Positions 18,478 through 27,514 are shown, counted from the first letter of the stretch. The stretch is DNA of 64,000 nucleotides from Bilophila sp964369665 (GCA_964369665.1 CAYJFS010000002.1:62001-126000), one strand, 5' to 3'. Translations and numbers: made by a program. The notes: generated from the sequence alone by a model not told the origin.

Positions 18478-19422
18478 CTAGTTAGAATTGAATGGTGTTT
18501 TTCCGTCAGGGAAGTTTTCTGAAGTACAACCAATACATGTTGCGTTGTTTACACACCAATTAACTTTGTTATTCCATTTTCGTTCAAAGGAGTCACAAGC
18601 ACTGCTTGGACCTTTACAGCCAAGGGTATATCTACAACCATCTTTATCTGTTATGATAGAAGACATTTTTCCAGCTACAAAATCATCAAGATATGGACAG
18701 TTCATATGAACATTTCTCCGGTAAAAAGCTTTTGGTCTTCCAATATAATCAAGATTATCCTTTATAAATATGTCTAGTGTGTTGGTAGCAAGAGCTTGTA
18801 TAGTTAAAGCAAGGCTACCAATAATCCAGTCTGGGTGAGGAGGACAACCAGCAACATTAATAATAGGTGTTGTTATATTTTTGCTTTTTAGAAAAGTATA
18901 AGCACTTGTAGCTCCAGTTTCGTTACCTTTTGCTGCAGGAATACCACCATAAGAAGAACATGTTCCAACAGCAACAACAGCTGCAGCATCTTTTGCTAAT
19001 TTTTGTGTTGCTTCAACCATTGTTACATGGTGGCCTTTATGTTCAGCAATGACACAACATTTACCATTATGTAAGGTAGGAATAGAGCCTTCTATTACAA
19101 AAATATATTTCCCTTTGGTTTTTTTTGTAATATTTAGTAAGTAATCATAGGCAGTGTTTCCTTCACCTGCCATAAGTGTGGGGTGATATTCAAGCTTTAT
19201 TATTTTAAGAAGTAAATCTGCAATTTTTGGATGTACACTATTAAGAAGGCTTACAGTGCATCCTGTACATGCTTGACCTGTAACCCAAATAACAGGAGCC
19301 CTTTCACAAGTGAGGACTTGAGCAAAAGTATCATAAATGATTGGGTGGAAAAATTGTGAAACACCAAATCCTGCAACTGTTCCAGTACATAGTTTGACAA
19401 AATTTCTTCTTGATATGGGCAT
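18478..19422 (-). CDS. hysB: [NiFeSe] hydrogenase small subunit, Tat-exported
   Basis: This 314-residue iron-sulfur subunit passes electrons between the active site and a periplasmic partner such as a type I cytochrome c3. The N-terminus has a twin-arginine signal (SRRNFVKL) and a hydrophobic stretch ending near residue 35. The proximal cluster ligands include CTGC (about 52-55), VGTCSSYGG and AGCPPHPDW. Further on, CPYLDDF, GCRYTLGCKGP and the terminal CIGC supply the distal and medial clusters. The segment NWCVNNATCIGC (about residues 288-299) has Cys where [NiFe] enzymes have Pro (NWPV). This is the substitution that converts the medial [3Fe-4S] into a [4Fe-4S] cluster in [NiFeSe] hydrogenases. 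GAGGAGG precedes the ATG. The Tat signal exports the folded heterodimer, since HysA has no signal of its own. Confidence 0.95.
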   Translation of the reverse strand: MPISRRNFVKLCTGTVAGFGVSQFFHPIIYDTFAQVLTCERAPVIWVTGQACTGCTVSLLNSVHPKIADLLLKIIKLEYHPTLMAGEGNTAYDYLLNITKKTKGKYIFVIEGSIPTLHNGKCCVIAEHKGHHVTMVEATQKLAKDAAAVVAVGTCSSYGGIPAAKGNETGATSAYTFLKSKNITTPIINVAGCPPHPDWIIGSLALTIQALATNTLDIFIKDNLDYIGRPKAFYRRNVHMNCPYLDDFVAGKMSSIITDKDGCRYTLGCKGPSSACDSFERKWNNKVNWCVNNATCIGCTSENFPDGKTPFNSN

Positions 19423-19743
19423 GCATGCCTCCTCAAATATAGATACTGAGGTTTTTCTGCAAAGCTGTAATAATAAAATAATGCAAGTATAGTTCCAGGT
19501 GTTTTTATATCAAAACTTGATATTGAAATTTTTAAAATATATGCTTTTAAGATATGACAACTCTTTAAGAGTAGAATGAAAAGCACAAGTATAGCATAAT
19601 GTGAAGATGTCAAAATGTCGTTAATATAAATGATATATTTATTTAGATTAAACATATATGAGCACTAGGTTATATATGTGCAGGTGCTATTATTTTTATA
19701 GAAGAGGAAAAAATTTTATTTATTTAGAATGTATGGTTAATAT
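19423..19743. other. Divergent promoter region between hysB and the glycosyltransferase
   Basis: About 320 AT-rich bases lie between two divergent transcription units. No gene is supported; a minus-strand open frame here is only an upstream extension out of frame with hysB. I see no GTGTTAC-type NikR box, so the hydrogenase is probably not a direct member of that regulon. Confidence 0.45.
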
Positions 19744-20877
19744 ATGGCTAAACTTGCATTTATGTTGCCTCGCCTTGCTTTATATGGTGGTGTAGAACAG
19801 TTTGCTTATCGATTAGCAGAAGCTGTTGCAGAATATCATGAGATAGACTTTATATGTTCTCGAGTAGAGGTAGCTCCTCCTCTTGGGGTGCGTGCTGTTG
19901 TTATAGGTAGATTTTTTGGATTTAAATTTCTTAAAGTTTTTTGGTATCTTCTTCAAGCAGAATATATACGTAGAAAAGGGTCTTATGATCTTGTTATAGG
20001 TTTTGGAAAAACTTTGAATCAAGACATCCTTCGTATAGGTGGAGGTCCACAAAAAATTTTTTGGAAATTATCAGAGAAGGCATGGTCTCCAGGTATTCCA
20101 CGATGGAGCAAAAGGTTCCGTCGTTATTTAAATCTTACCAATTGGCTTATCTATTTCATAGATCAACATCAGTTGAAAACAACAGAGTATATAATTTGTG
20201 TTTCTAAATTAGTACAGCAGTGGATAGTTGAAGAATACCCAAAGGTACATATAGAAGATATTATTTATAACCTTCCAGATCTTAAGGCATATACACCAAC
20301 AACAGATGAACAAAAAGTTCTTGCTCGTGCAACATATAATATTAATTTAGATCAAATAGTTATAGGAACAGCTACAAGCAATTTTGCATTAAAAGGTACA
20401 AAAGTCCTTATACAATCATTATCTTATCTTCCTGAAAACTATATTCTACTTATTGCTGGAGGTAGAAATGCTACCTATTATAAAAATATAGTAAGAAAAT
20501 TTGGTTTACAAGATAGAGTATTTTTTATGGGAAAGGTTGAAGACATGTTACCGTTTTATAGAGCCTTAGATATTTTTGTATTGCCTACATATTATGATGC
20601 TTGTTCAAATGCTGTTCTTGAGGCTAGAGCTTGTGGTTTACGTGTTCTTAGTAGTATTTATAATGGTTCTAGCATATTTCTTTCAAAACAGTGCGTTATT
20701 AGTAGACTTGATGATCCAAAGTATCTTGCAGAGCAAATACGTAAGATTATTCATGCACCTGATCCAGGAAAGCTTGTTTTGCCTAAAGATATTAAAGCAG
20801 GTTTATCATCTTGGATAGATATTATTGAAAGTTCTCTTAAAAAGAAGGAATATAAAATAAGACATAAAGAGAATTAA
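19744..20877 (+). CDS. GT4-family glycosyltransferase (GT-B fold), probably LPS core
   Basis: The 377-residue protein has the two-domain GT-B pattern of GT4 enzymes. The N-terminus reads AFMLPRLALYGGVEQFAYRLAEAV, where the glycine-rich loop lies near the acceptor site. The C-terminal nucleotide-sugar domain reads NFALKGTKVLIQSLSYLP, DRVFFMGKVEDMLPFYRALDIFVLPTYYDACSNAVLEARACG. The second glutamate of the EX7E-like motif (NAVLEARACG) is present. WaaG-like LPS core transferases look similar, including the IGFGKTLNQDILRIGGG segment equivalent to a conserved donor-side loop. The donor and acceptor are not determinable here. It is monocistronic and divergent from the hydrogenase operon. High confidence in family, modest for LPS core assignment. 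Confidence 0.85.
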   Translation: MAKLAFMLPRLALYGGVEQFAYRLAEAVAEYHEIDFICSRVEVAPPLGVRAVVIGRFFGFKFLKVFWYLLQAEYIRRKGSYDLVIGFGKTLNQDILRIGGGPQKIFWKLSEKAWSPGIPRWSKRFRRYLNLTNWLIYFIDQHQLKTTEYIICVSKLVQQWIVEEYPKVHIEDIIYNLPDLKAYTPTTDEQKVLARATYNINLDQIVIGTATSNFALKGTKVLIQSLSYLPENYILLIAGGRNATYYKNIVRKFGLQDRVFFMGKVEDMLPFYRALDIFVLPTYYDACSNAVLEARACGLRVLSSIYNGSSIFLSKQCVISRLDDPKYLAEQIRKIIHAPDPGKLVLPKDIKAGLSSWIDIIESSLKKKEYKIRHKEN

Positions 20878-20954
20878 ATGTATCTTGTTTGGAATATAGC
20901 TTTATATAAAAAGTATTTTAATAAAAACAATATGTTGACTTGTAGATCTAATGG

Positions 20955-20981
20955 GTGTTACATTTTCAAAATATGTAACAC
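20955..20981. promoter_or_regulatory. NikR-type operator upstream of the NikK-like gene
   Basis: GTGTTAC (20955-20961), 13 bases, then GTAACAC (20975-20981) form a perfect inverted repeat. GTGTTAC-N13/14-GTAACAC is the NikR recognition pattern described for Desulfovibrio and related deltaproteobacteria. It lies 80 bases before the start of the DUF4198 nickel-associated gene and would let nickel-bound NikR repress it. The same pattern recurs before nikLMQO at 39950-39976. Confidence 0.85.
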
Positions 20982-21060
20982 AGCTATAGTTTTTCTTTAG
21001 ATTTGCAATAAAATATTAAATAAAAATTTGTCATTAGGTAAAAAAATTAAGGGAAAGAGT

Positions 21061-21855
21061 ATGAAACAAAAATTTATTGTATTATTCATATGTTTTTTGT
21101 GTTTTAGTTCTCCTCTATTTGCTCATGAATTTCTTATGAAACCTGATGTGCAGAAAGTAGAAAAGAAAAAACCTATTACTGTAGATGTAATGGAAACACA
21201 TATTTTTATTATGTCAGAAGAATTACCTGTTTCAAAGGATGTCGAAGTTTTTGCTATTCAAGGCAAAAATTCTGCTGTACCAGTGGCTCTTGAAACTGTA
21301 ACTACAGAAAATCTTCTTAGGGGGACATTTTTTGCAGAGACAGATGAGGGTGTGCTTGTTGTAGGTAAAAGGAATCCACAGTATTGGAGCAATACAACAG
21401 AAGGAATTCTTGCAGGGAATAGGGTAGAATTAGAAGCACAAGGTAAAAAAGTCCTTAGTGTAGGCAGATATGAAAAGTATGCTCTTATGTTTATTCCTGG
21501 AACTAAAGCATCTATTCCTTCAGAATACACTATTCCAGGAGGAAAACCTCCACTAGTGATACTTCCAAACTTTGATCCTAATACAGTTAAAGTTGGTCAG
21601 AAACTTTCTTTTAGTATTATGATAAATGGTAAACCTTTTGGCGGAGCACATATTAACATAACGTATGATGGCTTTAGTAAAGAAGAGAGTGTTTTTGTTA
21701 AAACTAAAAAAAGTAGTAAGAAAGGTATGGTTACATTTAAACCAGATAAACCTGGTTTATGGATAATACATACAGAGTCAGCAGAAAAAATGACAAAAGG
21801 TCCTGCTGATGAGCAAAATATTCGTTCAGCAATACTTTTTTGGGTAAATCCATAG
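21061..21855 (+). CDS. nikK: Periplasmic DUF4198 protein, NikK/CbiK-like nickel uptake component
   Basis: The 264-residue product has a signal peptide (MKQKFIVLFICFLCFSSPLFA). The mature protein then begins HEFLMKPD, the AHEF start typical of DUF4198 (COG5266), described as the periplasmic component of Co/Ni transport. Other family features are PQYWSNTTEG, KYALMFIPG, and a C-terminal Ig-like module (GQKLSFSIMINGKPFGGAHINITYDG, KPGLWIIHTES). The mature N-terminal histidine and the His in METHIF are candidate metal ligands. The ATG at 21061 is chosen over a TTG at 21028 because it gives a proper signal peptide. A perfect NikR-like box lies upstream. The transporter core nikLMQO is about 16 kb away, so this is probably a detached nikK; the symbol is tentative. 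Confidence 0.72.
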   Translation: MKQKFIVLFICFLCFSSPLFAHEFLMKPDVQKVEKKKPITVDVMETHIFIMSEELPVSKDVEVFAIQGKNSAVPVALETVTTENLLRGTFFAETDEGVLVVGKRNPQYWSNTTEGILAGNRVELEAQGKKVLSVGRYEKYALMFIPGTKASIPSEYTIPGGKPPLVILPNFDPNTVKVGQKLSFSIMINGKPFGGAHINITYDGFSKEESVFVKTKKSSKKGMVTFKPDKPGLWIIHTESAEKMTKGPADEQNIRSAILFWVNP

Positions 21856-21861
21856 GGTATT

Positions 21862-21906
21862 AAAGAGTTAAGGGTAACACTATATAGTTGTTACCTTTAA
21901 CTCTTT
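21862..21906. terminator. Hairpin at the 3' ends of the nikK-like gene and trmFO
   Basis: AAAGAGTTAAGGGTAAC (21862-21878) pairs with GTTACCTTTAACTCTTT (21890-21906), with one G-T pair and an 11-base loop. It starts a few bases past the stop of the nikK-like gene and overlaps the last codons of convergent trmFO. It can form on both transcripts. There is no long U tract, so termination strength is uncertain. Confidence 0.6.
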
Positions 21907-23226
21907 CAGAGTGTTTTTCCATTGTAAAAAATCTTTACGGGCACGATTTGCATACCATGCTTTTCGTTCCTTTTTTTTTATTTTTTCTGTAGGTTCTGGA
22001 GTAAGTCCAAAATGACTATTTGATGGCTGAAAATTTTTTGTTGGTCTAGATAAATGGTTAAGTAGGCCACCAAGGGCAGATGTTGTTGGTGGTTTTGTTA
22101 TAGTAATATTTTTTGCAAGGTTGGTAATTAGGATGCCTACCCAAAGTCCACAAGCAATGGATTCAACGTAGCCCTCGACACCAGTAATTTGTCCAGCAAG
22201 GTGAATGTGTGGATATTGATGAAGTGTAAGTAAATCTGTAAGTGCACTAGGTGCATGAACATATGTATTTCTATGCATGCTTCCCATACGGATAAACTCA
22301 GCATGCTTAAGTCCAGGTATTATACGGAAGACTTCATTTTGTGCTGCATAAGTAAGCTTTGTTTGACAGCCTACAAGATTAAACATTGTTTTATTAAGGT
22401 TTTCTGGTCGAAGTTGAAGGAGTGCATATGGGCGATCTTTTGTACGTGGATCTATAAAACCAACTGGTTTCAGTGGACCAAAAATAAGTGTTTTTTCTCC
22501 ACGTTCTGCTAATGTTTCTATAGGCATACAACCTTCAAAATGTTTTTCTTCTTCAAATTTATGGTTTGGGACTTTTTCTCCTTTTAGTAGTGCATTATAA
22601 AAGATGAAATATTCGTCTTTTGTCATGGGACAATTCAAGTAGTCGCCTGTACCAGGTTCACCATAGCGTTCTCCCCAAAATGCATGGGACATATCAACAG
22701 AATTTGCGTTTATGATGGGTGCAATAGCATCATAAAAGTATAGATGTTCTTTATTTACAGCTTTGCCTATGGATTGAGAAAGTTCTGCATGAGCAAGAGG
22801 GCCTGCAGCAATAACAATGCGATCAGCATGCTCTAATAGAGGGCTATCAAGCGATAGTATAGGTTTACGTATAAGAGTAATATAAGGATTTCCTGTTATA
22901 CTTTGTGTAATATATGTAGAAAAATTATCTCGATCAACAGCAAAGGCTTTCCCTGCAGGTACTTGTGTTTTTTCTGCTATACACATAAGTGGACTATTTA
23001 AATCACGGAGTTCTTGTTTAAGAAGACCTATACCAGTTGTTTGTTCGTTTGAACGAAAAGAGTTGGAACATACTAGCTCAGCTAAAAGAGGCGTTTTGTG
23101 TGCTGGAGAAAAGATAAGTGGTTTTTGCTCAAAAAGAATAACATGTATTTTGTTTTGTGCAAGGTATAGTGCACACTCACATCCTGCTAACCCTGCACCA
23201 ACAATAGCAACATTTTGTATAGACAT
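21880..23226 (-). CDS. trmFO: Methylenetetrahydrofolate--tRNA-(uracil-5-)-methyltransferase
   Basis: TrmFO makes ribothymidine at position 54 of tRNA using methylene-THF and FADH2, the folate-dependent alternative to SAM-using TrmA. The 448 residues begin with the FAD-binding NVAIVGAGLAGCECALYLA. Diagnostic family segments follow: LAELVCSNSFRSNE (with the conserved cysteine), FDP-like VGFIDPRTKDRPYALLQLR, TKLTYAAQNEVFRIIPGL, RMGSMHRNTYVHAP, and GQITGVEGYVESIACGLWVG near the C-terminus. The length is typical. Methylene-THF would come from the fhs/folD pathway found at 53640-56341 in this window. The gene is convergent with the nikK-like gene and their 3' ends share a hairpin. Confidence 0.96.
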   Translation of the reverse strand: MSIQNVAIVGAGLAGCECALYLAQNKIHVILFEQKPLIFSPAHKTPLLAELVCSNSFRSNEQTTGIGLLKQELRDLNSPLMCIAEKTQVPAGKAFAVDRDNFSTYITQSITGNPYITLIRKPILSLDSPLLEHADRIVIAAGPLAHAELSQSIGKAVNKEHLYFYDAIAPIINANSVDMSHAFWGERYGEPGTGDYLNCPMTKDEYFIFYNALLKGEKVPNHKFEEEKHFEGCMPIETLAERGEKTLIFGPLKPVGFIDPRTKDRPYALLQLRPENLNKTMFNLVGCQTKLTYAAQNEVFRIIPGLKHAEFIRMGSMHRNTYVHAPSALTDLLTLHQYPHIHLAGQITGVEGYVESIACGLWVGILITNLAKNITITKPPTTSALGGLLNHLSRPTKNFQPSNSHFGLTPEPTEKIKKKERKAWYANRARKDFLQWKNTLKELKVTTI

Positions 23227-23337
23227 AATTTTTTAATTTAAGATAATGTATAATAGAAATTCTTTAAATATTTATGTTTAATATATATTGTATATTTAAT
23301 AACATAGAAACTAAAAGCAAGATGATGGAGGATGGAT

Positions 23338-23433
23338 ATGGATTTTTTTTGGTTCTTTATTGGTATTATTACTGTAGTTATAGGTCTTGTTTATATAAAA
23401 AAAAGTTCACCAAATACGAAAGATCAGCATTAA
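23338..23433 (+). CDS. Tiny single-pass membrane protein (31 residues)
   Basis: This short ORF reads MDFFWFFIGIITVVIGLVYIKK followed by a polar tail ending KDQH. It is a textbook single membrane helix with a positively charged C-terminal flank. GGAGG ends six bases before the ATG at 23338; an in-frame ATG at 23332 would have no spacing. Translation is therefore likely even though the ORF is very short. It stands alone downstream of the trmFO start, divergent from it. Small proteins of this kind often associate with larger membrane complexes, but no family is recognisable. Confidence 0.5.
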   Translation: MDFFWFFIGIITVVIGLVYIKKSSPNTKDQH

Positions 23434-23984
23434 AGCATAGATGAATTCTTGTATATGATTTGTATTAAAAAAGTGATGTGTCCTTGGGCAGGCATACATA
23501 GAAGCCTTAGAATGATTTATATACGCTCAGTTTTTTAAAATTTAATATAGACAATTTAGCCTCAAATAGACACATAGCCGTATTTTTATGTTATTCCATA
23601 GATGGAATAGTTTTGTTCTCAACATTTGTTTTTAGAATATATTTAAGATTTACTGATTTGGACACTTACATACAATAAGCACAGAGTGCTTGATTAACTA
23701 GTAAATCTTTCTAAAAATCTGTGTATAAAATAAAGTATTGGTATATATTTTAGTATATTAAAAGTTTTAGTTTGAATATATCCAATAGTAGTTATTTGAA
23801 ACAAGCCATGTAATACATATTTTTAGCTTGTTTCAGGAAAGTCTAGTATATCTATTTCAAAAAATGAATAATTTATTGGGAATATTAATGATTTATACAT
23901 TGATGATCATGTTTTTTATATATGGCTTTAGTCTTTCTCTATACTCATGATGTATTGAAGGATTTTTATCAATAACAAGCATAT
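23434..23984. other. Intergenic region with one long-arm inverted repeat
   Basis: No gene is supported in these 550 bases. TGAAACAAGC (23797-23806) and GCTTGTTTCA (23826-23835) form a perfect 10-base-pair inverted repeat with a 19-base loop. It lacks a following U run on either strand, so it is more likely an RNA structure or binding site than a terminator. Confidence 0.45.
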
Positions 23985-25178
23985 TTATTTTCTAAGAGCT
24001 CTTCCAACAGCATAGCCACTTGCCCAAGCCCAGTGTAAATTATAACCTCCAAGCATACCTGTTACATCAAGTACTTCACCAGTAAAGTACAGATTTTTTT
24101 GTAGAAGACTTTCAAGAGTATGTGGGTGAACTTCGTGTGTATTAATACCTCCAGCCATAACCTCAGCTTTTTCTAAACCTTCAGTTCTTAGAGGGGTAAG
24201 TGTATAGTTATGTATAAGGTTTGCTAGATATTTTCGCGTTGTTTTAGACATTTCTATAACTTTTTGTTTTTGTAGGTTTGGTGGGATTAAACTTTGAAGC
24301 ACACGTTGTGGAAGATAATTTTTAATAAAACTAACAACAGTAGAAGCTGTTTTTTGCTTATGCATTTCTTCAATAAGGGAAATTTTTGGTAAAAAATTAA
24401 TAGTTATTGTTTGTTCTTTTCTCCAGAAACAAGAAGCCTGAAGAACAGCAGGCCCGCTTAACCCTTTATGTGTAAACAAAAGAGGATAACTAGAAATTTG
24501 TGGATGCTTAGTTGTACCAACATGGATATTTACAGGAAGACTTATACCAGTTAATTTACATAAATTGTTGTTTGGCTTTAAAACTAGAGGAACAAGAGCA
24601 GGCCGTGTAGGTATAATTGTATGTTGCCACTGTTGAGCTATAGTTAGTCCGTAGTTACTGCTGCCTGTAGTAGGCCGTGCACAACTGCCTAATGCAATAA
24701 CAAGTTGTGGTGCACAGAACGTTTTATTTGTTGTGCTAATAATAAATAAATTTTTTTTTATAGAAATATCTAAAATGTTTTGTTTAAGCCATAGGTGTGC
24801 ACCAGTGCTTGAACAATGCTGAACAAGTTTTTTAACAAGTTGAGATGCTTGCACAGTACAAAAAATTTGATCATAGGATCGGGTTTCCCATGGGATATTA
24901 TATTGATTAAGTAAATCAAGGAGTTTTTCAGGAGGGTAGTGATTAAGGACTTTTTGACAAAATTTTGAGTTATTACTTATATAAAATTTAGAATGCATAT
25001 TGATGTTTGTGACGTTTGCTTTTCCACCTCCAGCAATACGTATTTTTTTCCCTGCTACAGGGCTTTTATCTATTAAAGCACAAGAAAATTCTCTTGAACC
25101 TGCAGTTATAGCACAGGCAAGACCAGAAGCTCCTGCGCCTAGTATAATAACATCATAATATGAGTAAAGTAGTGACAT
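23985..25178 (-). CDS. HI0933/YhiN-family FAD-dependent oxidoreductase
   Basis: This 397-residue flavoprotein has an N-terminal dinucleotide-binding motif (DVIILGAGASGLACAITAG). The family signature SPVAGKKIRIAGGGKANVTN follows at about residues 39-58. The characteristic TGSSNYGLTIAQQWQHTIIPTRPALVPL and THKGLSGPAVLQAS lie in the middle. The C-terminal AEVMAGGINTHEVHPHTLES plus LYFTGEVLDVTGMLGGYNLHWAWASGYAVGRAL close the FAD site. The family includes BaiN-type enzymes of gut bacteria that reduce bile-acid intermediates. Most members, including E. coli YhiN, have no established substrate, and none is implied here. It is monocistronic. Confidence 0.9.
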   Translation of the reverse strand: MSLLYSYYDVIILGAGASGLACAITAGSREFSCALIDKSPVAGKKIRIAGGGKANVTNINMHSKFYISNNSKFCQKVLNHYPPEKLLDLLNQYNIPWETRSYDQIFCTVQASQLVKKLVQHCSSTGAHLWLKQNILDISIKKNLFIISTTNKTFCAPQLVIALGSCARPTTGSSNYGLTIAQQWQHTIIPTRPALVPLVLKPNNNLCKLTGISLPVNIHVGTTKHPQISSYPLLFTHKGLSGPAVLQASCFWRKEQTITINFLPKISLIEEMHKQKTASTVVSFIKNYLPQRVLQSLIPPNLQKQKVIEMSKTTRKYLANLIHNYTLTPLRTEGLEKAEVMAGGINTHEVHPHTLESLLQKNLYFTGEVLDVTGMLGGYNLHWAWASGYAVGRALRK

Positions 25179-25493
25179 AATTTGTTCGTTAAAAAAACAG
25201 GTTGTTCTTAAAAATTTTTATAGATATTCTGTTTAGGAGCAAGTTTCCCGTGGGGTACTATGAGAATATACTTGGCTATGAAGAATAAGGTAAGCTTTTA
25301 AGCAACAGCTATCTATTGTTTAAAAATCAATAGTAAATATTATTATATATATTTATTTAGATAGCTAGATGTTATTTTTATACTTGCTTTTTCTAATATA
25401 GTCCAGTTACTGTATATTTTTTTGATCTTACATGAACTATATTTATGCCTTTTATAAAAGTATATTAAAAAATTTTGTTTTAGGGGGTGCTAT
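25179..25493. other. Intergenic region, nothing recognised
   Basis: About 315 AT-rich bases lie between the divergent flavoprotein and nitroreductase genes. It must contain both promoters, but I see no gene, RNA or convincing operator. Confidence 0.4.
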
Positions 25494-26165
25494 ATGGTTT
25501 CAGTACATGAATTATTGTTAGAAGCATGGAATTTTCGTTTTTCTTGTAAAGAGTTTGATCCTAATAAAAAAATCAATGACAATGATTTTCATATTATTCT
25601 TGAATGTGGACGTCTTTCAGCAAGCTCTTTTGGATTTGAACCTTGGTCATTTATTGTTCTTCAGGACAAAACTTTGAGAAGTATCCTGAGTGAGCTTTCT
25701 TGGGGAGGGAGAAGACAAATACCTACAGCTAGTCATGTTGTTATTATTTTAGCACGTAAATCTGAGACATTAAAGCCAGATTCAGTGTATATTAGAGAAA
25801 CAATTATGAAAGATACACAACACCTTCCAGAGGATATAGCACAGGCAAGGGCAGATAAGTATGATGATTTTTTACAAAATGATTTTGAACTTACCTTTGG
25901 AACACGGGCATGCTTTGAATGGGTTGCTCGACAAACATATATTGCATTAGCTAATATGATGACTGCTGCAGCATTTTTAAAAATAGATTCTTGTGCAATA
26001 GAAGGGTTTACTAAAAAGGGTGTTGAAGAATTGTTGGCAGAAAAACAACTAATGGATATAAATACTTTTGGTGTATCATGTATAGTTACATTTGGTTACC
26101 GTACAAGTCCTCCTGCATATCCAAAGACACGTCGTTCTCAAAAAGATGTTGTACAGTGGGTATAA
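25494..26165 (+). CDS. Nitroreductase-family NAD(P)H-dependent FMN oxidoreductase
   Basis: The 223-residue protein matches the nitroreductase fold (NfsB/YdgI/YfkO type), homodimers with FMN at the interface. The N-terminal FRFSCKEFDPNKKINDNDFHIILECGRLSASSFGFEPWSFIVL contains the FMN-phosphate-binding Arg/Ser/Lys region and the conserved P-W-F stretch. The middle has the VARQTYIALANMMTAAAFLKIDSCAIEGF segment, which builds the second flavin-binding side and includes the EGF motif. GGGGGTG lies upstream of the ATG. It is monocistronic. The physiological substrate is unknown; quinones or nitroaromatics are family possibilities. Confidence 0.9.
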   Translation: MVSVHELLLEAWNFRFSCKEFDPNKKINDNDFHIILECGRLSASSFGFEPWSFIVLQDKTLRSILSELSWGGRRQIPTASHVVIILARKSETLKPDSVYIRETIMKDTQHLPEDIAQARADKYDDFLQNDFELTFGTRACFEWVARQTYIALANMMTAAAFLKIDSCAIEGFTKKGVEELLAEKQLMDINTFGVSCIVTFGYRTSPPAYPKTRRSQKDVVQWV

Positions 26166-26527
26166 TATTCTTTTTAACTACTCTTTAATAATAAAATTAT
26201 AAATCTAGTGTATTAAATTTTTATATAATCTTAAACTATAGTTTAAAATTAAAAATACATAAACATAGTCAGAGAAAGTTTTAATTAACGTTTAGTTCAT
26301 ATATGAATATATTTGTTTAAAGATAAGTCTAAAATTTTTATAGGTTGTATTAAGTTTATCATTTTAGTTGGTACTATTAATTAAAAAGATGTAAGTTAAG
26401 ATATTTTTATGAATAAAAATATCTTTATACAAAGAATATCCTTGATTAAGGTGTTTTTTTAACGTTTTAAAAAGATAGCTAATCTAGCTGTAAAGCAATT
26501 AAGGTGATAAGAGGATAATATTAAAGA
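26166..26527. other. Intergenic region with an AT hairpin
   Basis: No gene is supported in these 360 bases. A perfect 13-base-pair inverted repeat, AAGATATTTTTAT (26398-26410) and ATAAAAATATCTT (26413-26425), is separated by GA. It lies about 100 bases before the deacetylase gene. It is AT-only in most of its arms and may be a weak terminator or an operator. Confidence 0.45.
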
Positions 26528-27514
26528 ATGAATAGGCGTATATTCCTTACACATTTAGCAAGTTTTTTACTTTATGCTTCTTTTCCAACACGGTTATGTT
26601 TATCAAGTAATCATTCATTAAAACAGTCTGCAATACCTGTTTGTATGTTTCATAGGGTTAATGATACGCCTAAGTTTCCAGAAGAAGTTAGAAGTAAAGA
26701 GCTAAAAGATTTTTTTACATATACATGGAGCAATGGATATTATCCCATAAATGTAGGTGATATCCTTGAAAGGAGAGTAGACAGTGTCGTGCCTCAAGGG
26801 CTTAAGCCATTGGTAATTACAATTGATGATGCATCTCCTAGTGTATTTTTTTCTAAAAAAGATACAAAGCTTCATGCACTGAAAAATGAATATTCTTTTA
26901 TGAATATTTTGATTGATTCATGTCGTCAATTTAACTTTGAACCACGTATAACTATTTTTATGTCTAGTTGTGATTATAAAAAACTTGGTTTAGAAGATGT
27001 ATATTTTGGTGGTATTATGCCCCTAAAGCAGATTATTGAACCAACAATAAGTAGATATAGTGGAGTAGAATTTGGTTACCATACACATAAGCATCCTATT
27101 ATGCGGGATATGAATTATGGTCAAACAAAGGATCTACTTCAAAATCAAATGCATGTTTTTAAAAAAGAAGGTGTAATAGATAGTGTTGTTCCCATCTTTG
27201 CTTATCCATATGGTGTACCACCTCAAGCAGACGGCATTGAAGCATTGAAAGATTTAGGTTTTAGTGGAGCAGTGCTTGCTTCTTCAGGAGTAAGTGAAGC
27301 TGTATATACTACTATGCCACAGTGCCTATATTCTTATAAAGATGGATTAAGTATAGATCGTTTTAGAATTCCACGTATGAGTATTGGTTCTTATAGATAT
27401 TCTTATATAATTAAATCTAAACAGTTTACGCCTATAACTCCTATTGATGGCTTTAAAAAGAATTATGAGTATCAGATAATACCATATGTAAGCCGTGGTA
27501 AAAGTTTATTATAG
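26528..27514 (+). CDS. Exported polysaccharide deacetylase (NodB domain)
   Basis: The 328-residue protein starts with a signal peptide-like N-terminus (MNRRIFLTHLASFLLYASFPT). It carries a NodB/polysaccharide deacetylase core. PVCMFHRVND is the usual first strand, VITIDDAS replaces the TFDDG metal/catalytic motif and keeps both aspartates, and FGYHTHKHPIM gives the HxxxH zinc ligands. FAYPYGVPP supplies the conserved R/P-Y-G motif. These enzymes remove acetyl groups from GlcNAc or MurNAc in peptidoglycan or surface glycans. Presence of the metal ligands suggests an active enzyme in the periplasm. The target is uncertain. It stands alone and is followed by tRNA-Arg on the opposite strand. Confidence 0.85.
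   Translation: MNRRIFLTHLASFLLYASFPTRLCLSSNHSLKQSAIPVCMFHRVNDTPKFPEEVRSKELKDFFTYTWSNGYYPINVGDILERRVDSVVPQGLKPLVITIDDASPSVFFSKKDTKLHALKNEYSFMNILIDSCRQFNFEPRITIFMSSCDYKKLGLEDVYFGGIMPLKQIIEPTISRYSGVEFGYHTHKHPIMRDMNYGQTKDLLQNQMHVFKKEGVIDSVVPIFAYPYGVPPQADGIEALKDLGFSGAVLASSGVSEAVYTTMPQCLYSYKDGLSIDRFRIPRMSIGSYRYSYIIKSKQFTPITPIDGFKKNYEYQIIPYVSRGKSLL

Noticed and set aside
19251..19655. Minus-strand frame of 134 codons upstream of hysB
   Set aside because: It overlaps the hysB signal and coding region in another frame and its composition is that of AT-rich noncoding DNA.
23797..23835. Inverted repeat as an intrinsic terminator
   Set aside because: The arms are not followed by a U run on either strand and the loop is 19 bases long.
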